Source of the DNA: Chrysoperla carnea
Taxonomy: Eukaryota; Arthropoda; Insecta; Neuroptera; Chrysopidae
Reading direction: 5' to 3'
Length of the DNA stretch: 64,000 nt
NCBI RefSeq assembly: GCF_905475395.1
Contig: NC_058338.1
Coordinates: 44,861,935 to 44,925,934, forward strand
The notes below the pieces were generated by a model that saw only the letters and a list, made by a program, of their open reading frames with translations, did not search any database and was not told the DNA's origin. Numbering within the stretch: the stretch's first letter is position 1; each line of letters opens with the position of its first letter. Below, one piece after another: positions 57,001-64,000 of this stretch. Made by a program: the position numbers and the translations under genes.

Positions 57001-60000
57001 AATAAAGTGCCTAATTGCAATTTTTCGAATGTAATGTGTAACTAACATATACATTTTGTGCAAAATCTTTTCAAGTGGCTCCGAGTTGATGTTATTTTTT
57101 CCAAGCTAGTCACTGTTTTTTTGGAGATGTAAGAAAATATCAAATGTTTATTAATTAAATTAATAAGACATGAATTATTAATAAACAAGCGAATTAAAAA
57201 CAAACATTCGCAATAAAATTGAGACCAAAGTACGATATAAAAGGACCGCAGAAATTTTTGTGTGCTGTTTTGTGCTCCCGCTAATCAAAAAATTTAACTT
57301 TTTCAATTATTGTCCGTTACCTTTAATTCCAAAAATAAATGAAAATATTAAAGTTATAACGATTTCAAACTACAACATTCAATTTACGCAAGCCGGTAGT
57401 AAAAGAACAGGCTGCTATAAGTATATAATTTGGTACGAATATTGAGAGCTAAAATTTGTTTTCTTTTTGGTTTTTAGTAAAAATGTTGATTATCACAAAA
57501 TGTAAAAATAAATAAATGTATTTTTGCAAAAATATTTTCATTCGTACTAATTTTTATTCGCTGCTCTCAATCTAGTTGCAATACTGGATTTATTTTTATA
57601 ATACTTAAAAAAGAGCTGTGCGTTAAAAACATCTGAATACCAAAAGTGTCTACGTCACCTTGAGATCAAACGCTGGTGAATTACATCAGTGGTTTCCAAA
57701 ATTTGTTAATTTTTTTACAAAAATTAATTTATTTGATCGTGGTAAGAAATTTATTAATAAAAATTTCTTTAAATATAGAGTATGGACTTAGTTTCTTATC
57801 ATACAATTTGTTCAATCGCGATTTCTCATTTCACTTTCATGCTTAATATTTTTTTTAAAATAATAGCGGAGAATTTAGTAATGTATGGCATATACCTCCA
57901 ATAAATCTATTTTATATTTTATATAAAACATTTATAAAAAAAACCTTGCCGTGACGTCACACTTTGGTAGTAACATGCGTATTTTAGAAACCCATACATT
58001 AATATTATAAATAATTGATAGGACATCACACGATTCCATAAATTTAATTTCCCTGACGTTAAATTTTTCGAAATATTATTATTTGTTCTATTTCACAAAA
58101 ATAAATTTAAATTTCAGTTGCGCCATTCTTATTCCATAAAATATTTTAAATACTTGAATCTGCAAAAATGTGATTATTAACAAAAATTAGTTTGGCACTT
58201 GGACGTTTTGTATAAATATTTTACAACGAAAAATTTGTCTGTACCATTGCGCTTGCTTAGCGAAAATTTAGTACATTAGAGTTAGTAAGAATCAACTAAT
58301 AAGAATTGCTGATAAAATTAATCGCAGTAATAGTATCGCATGTCTTATTTGTTGACTACTGACGCTTGTCAGTGCGCTAAACAATCTGCTTAACAAGCCC
58401 ATAGTTTCTTTAAAGCGGTTGTGGATTACTTTATACAAGTTAATTACGACATTTTAGGTTAGTAATATTTGGAGATCATTTGCTATAATCCACGGCTGCT
58501 TATGGAATTGATATTATCTAATTTAAAAAAATATCATTGTGGTCACGATTGAAAAATAATTATTTAGCAATTCCAGGTACTTTTCCATCTTTTAAAGTTA
58601 CAATATAAGGCAAGAAAGTTAATTTGCTCTATTTCAGATGATTTTTCATTTAATATGTAATTATCATTCTAATTATTCAAAAAAATTATCTAATTTGCAC
58701 CCTAATTTCTGTATTTTTTGAAAAAGTGGCCACAATGATGAAAAAATAATTTCTACATAAAATTAAAAATTATTTTTATAATTATGGTTCAAAAAAAAAA
58801 AAAAATCTATTAAACTCTATTGCTAAATTTTTATCCGACTACATGTAATAATAATATTGGTTTAGAAGATGTTAATTTCAGTTTTAATGAATATGTACAA
58901 AATTTAATAAAACATATTTATTACAATGCACGTAATATAATTTTGTTCTAAAATGTTCATTAGATATTCATTAAAAATCACGAAAAGTGTTCCCGGTTTG
59001 GGATGATAAATTTTAAAATTAATGACTTAGCTTTTATCCTGTTTTACCTTTCTACCAAAAAAATCATGTTCCCAAATTGATCACATAATTTTTTGTTTTT
59101 GCAAGTTTTGATTACCCAATTCATGATAAATCGATTTACTGTAGAAATGGTGAAATTATTCATGAAAAACGTGATGAAACACGAGAAAATAAGTTATTTT
59201 TTGCACTTTTGCAGTTAACAAACGTACAAAAACACTAAAAAAATTTACTAGATTAATTTTAACGCGCGTCCTTATTTTTATGAATTAATCAAAGCGTGGT
59301 TGATATTTAGTGGAAGATGGTATTCCAATCTGTTCTAGATTACAGGGACTTAAAAGATACTAAAGACGCCCGATAAAAATCCGATTTCTACCTAAATAAC
59401 TCTTAATTATTGTGATATTTCAGCTATACAATGCAAGTCATCCTGTCCATTCAAATATTTGTTATATTTATTGCATGTAAGCCGTCTTGTGATGTATCCT
59501 CGCTTATTTATGATCATGTTATGATGACTAACTAATATTCAATTGTATTATGCAAGGCCTTTTCTAACGTTGAGAATTCCATTTGAAGGCTTTTTATTTC
59601 TAACTGAGAATAAAAAGCCGACTGATAATCTGATGTAAATTTTTATATTCTTTATTCAGTCTATATTTATTGTAAGTCTTTAGTTTTAAATAACATTAGC
59701 TCGAAACTTGGATTAACATCTTTTAAACTAGATTAATCTACGTTTAAAAATATCGTATTACATCTACAGATAAATACTACTACCATTTTTTTAAACAAAC
59801 ATTTGTCATTAAACGCACTTTTAGACAAAAGAGATTGAGATTAGAGAAGAGAACAAAACACCATTTAAACCCACAACCTTTCGAGTTTCTTTTTGTTTTG
59901 TTTTTATCATCAGACATATTGATTTTCTCAAAAACAACTTTTCACCTAGACATAAAAACAATAAACAAGTTTTATTATTTTTAGGCCCAAAAATATGTTT

Positions 60001-60131
60001 AATATTTTTTTATAAAATATAAAATTGTATTTTTTTTAACTATATATGTAGGTTTTGAATTTTTGTTTTGTTTAAAATATTTTTTTTTTCTTTTTTTATG
60101 TTTAACCAAAATTTATGAATATTGTTGGTTG

Positions 60132-61498
60132 TTAAAGTGGTGTAAAGTCTGTGGCTTGTGGCACTGATGAACCAGTTGATGTGTTATCTTGATGATGGGT
60201 GATAGATTGTTGTAATGCAACCGGTGTTAACCATTCTTTTGGTAAACATCGTTGTAAAAATGGAACACAACTACTAAAGTACGCTAATCTATTTACCCAA
60301 GATGGGATATCTTGGCCACAAAGAATCTGCAAATAAAATTACGAATAAAAATTATTTTGTTAGTTTATAATTACCGGGACACGCATTCAGTTTTTATTCA
60401 ACTCTTCCTTCCACTTGGAAGGAGAAGGAAGAGTTTACGTTCCACTTTTTTTGTTTCCTACAAATGTTTTAAATATTTTATAAGGAACAATTTTATAATT
60501 TAAAGTGTACTAAACTATCTCTTCCAAATTTCGAGAACAAGGTTGAATAAGCATACTTTGTGATCCAAGTTATAAAAGAAAAATTCATGTATTCGACATA
60601 TTTCGATCACGCACATTTAAAAAGTCGTAGTGAGAAAGTTTGGCAGATTCGGCAAAAGGAAGCAATTCACGAAGTTTCATGTATGTTTTGATCATTTAAC
60701 AAAAAGGGTGCTGTTCAGCGGATTCACAAATTGAATAAAATGCAATTTTGTTTAAGTATTCCTGACAAATGAGAAGCCAGTCTAAAATCATCAGGAATCG
60801 AACAGAAAAAAGTTATTCTTTATTAGGTATTGTGCAAGAATTTTTCTAATTCAACTTAGATGCTAGTTCCGGCTTTAACATGGTTTTTACTACATTTGAA
60901 AATTGAAATTCTGGATGAGATGAATAAATAAAATAAATACCTGGGTAAAAGCACCTGAGAAATGGTTACAATTATTATTCATAAGATGATAACGATTACC
61001 ACGAAATTGTTTGCCTAATTCTGTCACTATTCGTTTAACATCATCTTCAGTGAAATCAGTATATCCAATTTGAACACTTTGTCTGTACATAATAAAATTT
61101 TTTTATTAATATCGGTAACAATTCAATATTGTACTTTCAAAACTTACCGAAATCGAAACTGTTCTCCTAATTCTTCAGCATCCCTGGGTGGTATTTCAAA
61201 AATACCGGATATATCAAACGAATGTCCACCGTATGCATATTCTGTACCGTAAATTTCAACACCTAGAACACATAAATTTTTAGTAAAAAGGTTAATATTG
61301 TATTAAGATTTTGGTCCTACCTGAATGAAATACACCAAGTCCTAAGTTATTGGTGTATTCATTTATCCAGTACATATCATAAACATTTAAAATAATCGGT
61401 TCTCGGGCAATTTTCGATAGCAATTCATCTGAACCTGTATCTTTTTTTATGTTCATACAACTAAATGGAAGATTACATGCAATTCCATTGGAAAACAT
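60132..61498 (-). CDS. DESI2: PPPDE-domain isopeptidase, DESI2 type
   Basis: DeSI/PPPDE proteins are papain-fold cysteine proteases reported to remove SUMO or ubiquitin (family knowledge). Exons, minus strand: 61321-61498, 61148-61262, 60941-61082 and 60132-60326, phases closing to 209 aa; human DESI2 has 194. The core begins [20 protein letters not shown] and continues [30 protein letters not shown], then [14 protein letters not shown]. It ends with [20 protein letters not shown] and [12 protein letters not shown]. The catalytic pair is present: His58 in FHSG and Cys136 in NNNCNHF. The N-terminus is about 27 residues longer than in human DESI2. The ATG used follows a possible acceptor (TCTTGTAG at 61502-61509), so a 5' UTR exon is likely, and Met15 is an alternative start. 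The C-terminal 30 residues are polar and not conserved. Confidence 0.93.
60402..60432 (+). repeat. Short purine/pyrimidine hairpin in DESI2 intron
   Basis: CTCTTCCTTCC...GGAAGGAGAAGGAAGAG can fold, with a CACTT loop region. It lies in the last DESI2 intron (60327-60940), which otherwise shows nothing recognisable. Confidence 0.4.
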
Positions 61499-62165
61499 TA
61501 TCTACAAGATTTTTTATTTACAAAAAAAACCAACGAAACAAAACTTTCCTAATATATGTATTTTATAAAAACATTGCTTTTAATAGCGACTTAAATGACT
61601 CACATTAAAAATAAAAATAAAAGTTGGGGAGCGAATATTTCCGATTTAACTAAGTGATGTTATGCGTTTGACATTTAAAAGTCTATCATTATTTGGTGTT
61701 TTTAATTAATGATTACTTCTTATTGAAATGTTTTACGAATCACATTTAATTAATTATGAAAATTATATATTTGCTTTACGTATTTTTTATAAACTTAAAT
61801 TAAAAAATTTTGTACAAAATAATAATAATAATTTGTATACAAATTAATTTATTGTAACGTAACCATCAAAATTTTTTTTATATATTTGACCAAAGATGAG
61901 ACTGAAACATCTTTTAAAGGATGATATTACAATTACAATCTATGGTGGCATGTTATAAAGCCCATTTTACATTATAAAAAAATCACTACTTAAATATAGA
62001 CAAGAAAATATATACATATAAGGACGTGAAAGTCGAGTGGAGAAGTTAGCCTTAGCAGGAAAAAGGCGCTTATCTGAATGAGGTCTAGTCCTCGGTCGTT
62101 GCGTACTTTGTACTGCGCATCAGGGTGCCTTTTTTTTAGTTTTTTGTCATTTGTTTTTAATCAAA

Positions 62166-62418
62166 TGTGACCGTGAGAGCTTTTGATCAGAACTATCCGA
62201 AGAACATTTTGGGGTTGGTTTGCAAAAGTTTCACAGAAAGACATTTTCCTAGTCATATAGGTACTATAACATATAATATATGTGTAGTTTTAATCGCTCA
62301 TAGGTCGAAAACTACTCCTTAAAAAGTTTTGTGGCCGTGAGACTTTTTGATCAGAACGATCTGAAGAACATTTTGGGGGCGGTTTGAAAAAGTTTCACAG
62401 AAAGCCATTTCTTAGTCA
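62166..62418 (+). repeat. Direct duplication, period about 165 bp
   Basis: GACCGTGAGAGCTTTTGATC, AGAAC.ATC.GAAGAACATT, TTGGGG..GGTTTG and AAAAGTTTCACAGAAAG occur at about 62168-62256 and again at about 62335-62418. The second copy abuts the MITE arm that follows, so the unit may be the inner part of the same element. Confidence 0.6.
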
Positions 62419-62589
62419 AAAAGAAAAGTAGTGATTCCAAATTTTTGGCTACTCTGTACATTATTTAGAAGTTTTAAATATGTCTACATACTTTTCAGAA
62501 TAAGCAAAATTTTTTTTATAAAGAATGATTTTTTTTCTTAAATGTCAAATAAGAAAATTTACAAGTATAGTTACCTCCGTGGCACACTG
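62412..62589 (+). mobile_element. Single-arm copy of the Tc1/mariner-like MITE
   Basis: GATTCCAAATTTTTGGCTAC, GTCTACATACTTTTCAGAAT, AAGCAAAA, AAATTTACAAGTATAGTTAC and CACACTG followed by TA match the right arm of 2410-3151. This copy keeps the CACACTG end that is mutated at 3151, so it helps define the true terminus. Confidence 0.75.
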
Positions 62590-62869
62590 TATAACGACAT
62601 CTGCATTGGCTTGGTGTATTCACCGATAGATGAACCTACGCGCATAATATATATTTTCCATATACTATGGTGTTCGGTATTTTTTTCCTTTATATTAACG
62701 TTATCACTTAACATTAATGTTGGAATCAGCAGTAACAATAATCTATTCATTTGATTAATTCATATAGAAATACGAAATTAGGTTTTGGCGACTTTTGGCG
62801 AGTTTTATTGAAAGCGTTTCCATGGTGAGGATAAACTACTTTAATTATAGAATTGTATGGATTGCATTT

Positions 62870-62966
62870 ATGACTTACATTGAAAATTTAACATTATTGT
62901 CTCACAAATTTAAATAAATAATTATGATAATTTACATTTGAAAAATAATGTTTGTGCAATTTGATT
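62870..62966 (+). repeat. Dispersed repeat shared with 17585-17700
   Basis: ACTTACATTGAAAATTTAAC, CACAAATTTAAATAAATAAT, TATGATAATTTACATTTGAA and TGCAATTT match the gek-intron copy in order and spacing. Confidence 0.5.
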
Positions 62967-63689
62967 TCTTATTTTCACTATTTTTAATGCATTAAGTTTA
63001 ATTAATTGGTGTTTTTCAATCATTTTAATTTGACATTTTCTATAACATTAACATGTAAAGAATTGCAAATTAGTCATAACAGCCTGCTTTATCGCCAAAA
63101 TTTATCACTGGAAGCGCTGGCATCGTTTTTATTGTCCCTACCATGACTACGCACACAACGAATAGGTATCATTCTATATTTAAAGTCTCAAGAAATTTTA
63201 ACCAAAAGCTAATGTTAAATCAGAGGACTCCTTTTTATCATAAAACTAATGAGACTATCAGAAGAAATTACACCAGATGGCATTGAATCTCGAAAAATAT
63301 AGTTTCCTAGGAAATAATCGAAATAAATTTATTTCTGTTTAATAGTAACTGTTTATCATTGAGTCAGGTAACGGAAATCATACATTGGTATGTTCCCGGT
63401 CCGTCGTAATGGCTTAAATTTAGTCAAAATAAACCCAAAAACCATTAGATCATCTTATCATCAAAAATATATAGAAACCCGGGATTTCAGGTATCTAATC
63501 TTTAAAAACCTATTCTACGTATCAACTCAAATCAACATGGTGTGGCCAAGTTAACATAGGTTAATTTTTATTGCTAGCTTGCTACAAAAGAGCTACACCA
63601 TAAACAAATAAATACGTGGAGGCAGTATCAAGAAGATGAAGTCGATAATTTTACACATGACTAACATTTACTTGTATAGCCTTCACTAT

Positions 63690-63910
63690 CCTTGAGCTCA
63701 CTTATCTCCCCTTTTGTTTACAATTTCAAAGGTGTCAAAGTTTCGGTGCCGAATCCAAATTTTTTGAAAATAAAATACACCCGATGTTGCTCACTGATAA
63801 TGTACCTTTCTATAGATGAAAGAATTTTTAAAATTGCTCAAGCAGTTTTTGAGTTTATCCAGTTCAAACAAACATACAAATATACAAACATACCACTAGT
63901 TCGATTTACA
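63690..63910 (+). repeat. LINE-like 3' tail fragment
   Basis: CCCCTTTTGTTTACAATTTC, GCCGAATCCAAATTTTTTGA, CAGTTTTTGAGTTTATCCAG and CAAACATACAAATATACAAA parallel the 5010-5415 fragment (CCCCTTTTGTTCACAATTTC...CAAACATACAAAC), which suggests one family. No protein-coding part remains. Confidence 0.45.
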
Positions 63911-64000
63911 TCTAGGCATATATATCACGAGTATGACAGAGTACATGCGTTAAGCAATTAATCTAAGTAAGAGGTATTATAGATGTTATATGAAATTGCA

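Larger units (their letters stand above)
51064..60131. other. Intergenic region between NC2alpha and DESI2
   Basis: These 9 kb contain the NC2alpha promoter side and the DESI2 3' side. They are the most transposon-rich part of the window: an interspersed repeat (51500-51811), a dispersed copy (51986-52434), a Helitron-like 3' end, a pogo/Tigger-type MITE inside a larger decayed element, and an inverted SINE pair. A small GC-enriched frame sits at 53372-53503. I see nothing supportable in 53870-55030, 55260-56600 or 57010-60131 beyond AT-rich sequence and an A-run near 54049-54072. Confidence 0.55.
61499..64000. other. Region upstream of DESI2 to window end
   Basis: It should hold the DESI2 promoter and first exon, which I cannot place. 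Recognisable contents are a direct duplication (62166-62418), a single-arm MITE copy (62412-62589), a dispersed repeat (62870-62966) and a LINE-like tail (63690-63900). The rest is AT-rich without a supportable gene. Confidence 0.5.

Noticed and set aside
62025-62105. Possible tRNA-Ser/Leu-like sequence (GTCGAGTGG ... GGTCTAGTCCTC)
   Set aside because: The A-box half is suggestive, but the B box is poor and no acceptor stem pairs. At most it is a very decayed SINE.
1-64000. CRISPR arrays, operons, prophage or ribosomal RNA genes
   Set aside because: The window is eukaryotic, with spliced genes. No regularly spaced direct repeats, polycistronic layout or rRNA-like sequence was seen.

Overview
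This is an AT-rich nuclear window from an animal, almost certainly an insect. The genes are intron-rich with ordinary GT...AG splice sites. They include a genghis-khan/MRCK kinase and a Lines protein (an arthropod segmentation/Wingless-pathway gene). The spaces between genes hold many short interspersed DNA-transposon and SINE remnants. I could not fix the insect order. Five protein-coding genes can be assembled exon by exon, and every splice phase closes.

Layout. (1) 64-4188, minus: a FAM98 ortholog, five exons, its C-terminal tail running off the left edge. (2) 4189-12804: intergenic, AT-rich, with LINE-like and dispersed repeats and a small transposase helix-turn-helix relic. (3) 12805-33545, minus: the complete genghis khan (gek)/MRCK gene, 22 coding exons and 1754 aa, with kinase, coiled coil, C1, PH, CNH and CRIB domains in the usual order. 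A 5.9-kb intron between the coiled coil and the C1 module holds a likely alternative last exon on the same strand (25006-25097). (4) 33611-38170: spacer between the divergently transcribed gek and lines, probably with non-coding first exons. (5) 38259-40499, plus: lines, uninterrupted CDS. (6) 40500-48571: intergenic. (7) 48572-51063, minus: NC2alpha/DRAP1, three exons, whose second intron is an AT-AC minor-spliceosome (U12-type) intron. (8) 51064-60131: intergenic, the richest in mobile-element remnants. (9) 60132-61498, minus: a DESI2-type PPPDE peptidase, four exons. (10) 61499-64000: repeats and AT-rich sequence.

The genes are unrelated housekeeping or signalling genes: FAM98 in the tRNA-ligase complex, gek as a Cdc42 effector kinase acting on actomyosin, lines as a nuclear patterning regulator, NC2alpha as a TBP-directed transcription regulator, and DESI2 as a (de)SUMO/ubiquitin isopeptidase. 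Nothing suggests they work as a unit.

The two observations I rate highest are these. First, the candidate gek isoform: the alternative exon joins in frame after the coiled coil and adds a C-terminal transmembrane tail. This would give a kinase-coiled coil-tail anchor protein resembling vertebrate DMPK and lacking C1, PH, CNH and CRIB. Second, the AT-AC U12 intron of NC2alpha, recognisable from both splice sites and the branch site, which restores the conserved histone fold exactly. At least one family of roughly 0.5-kb dispersed repeats has eight copies across the window.
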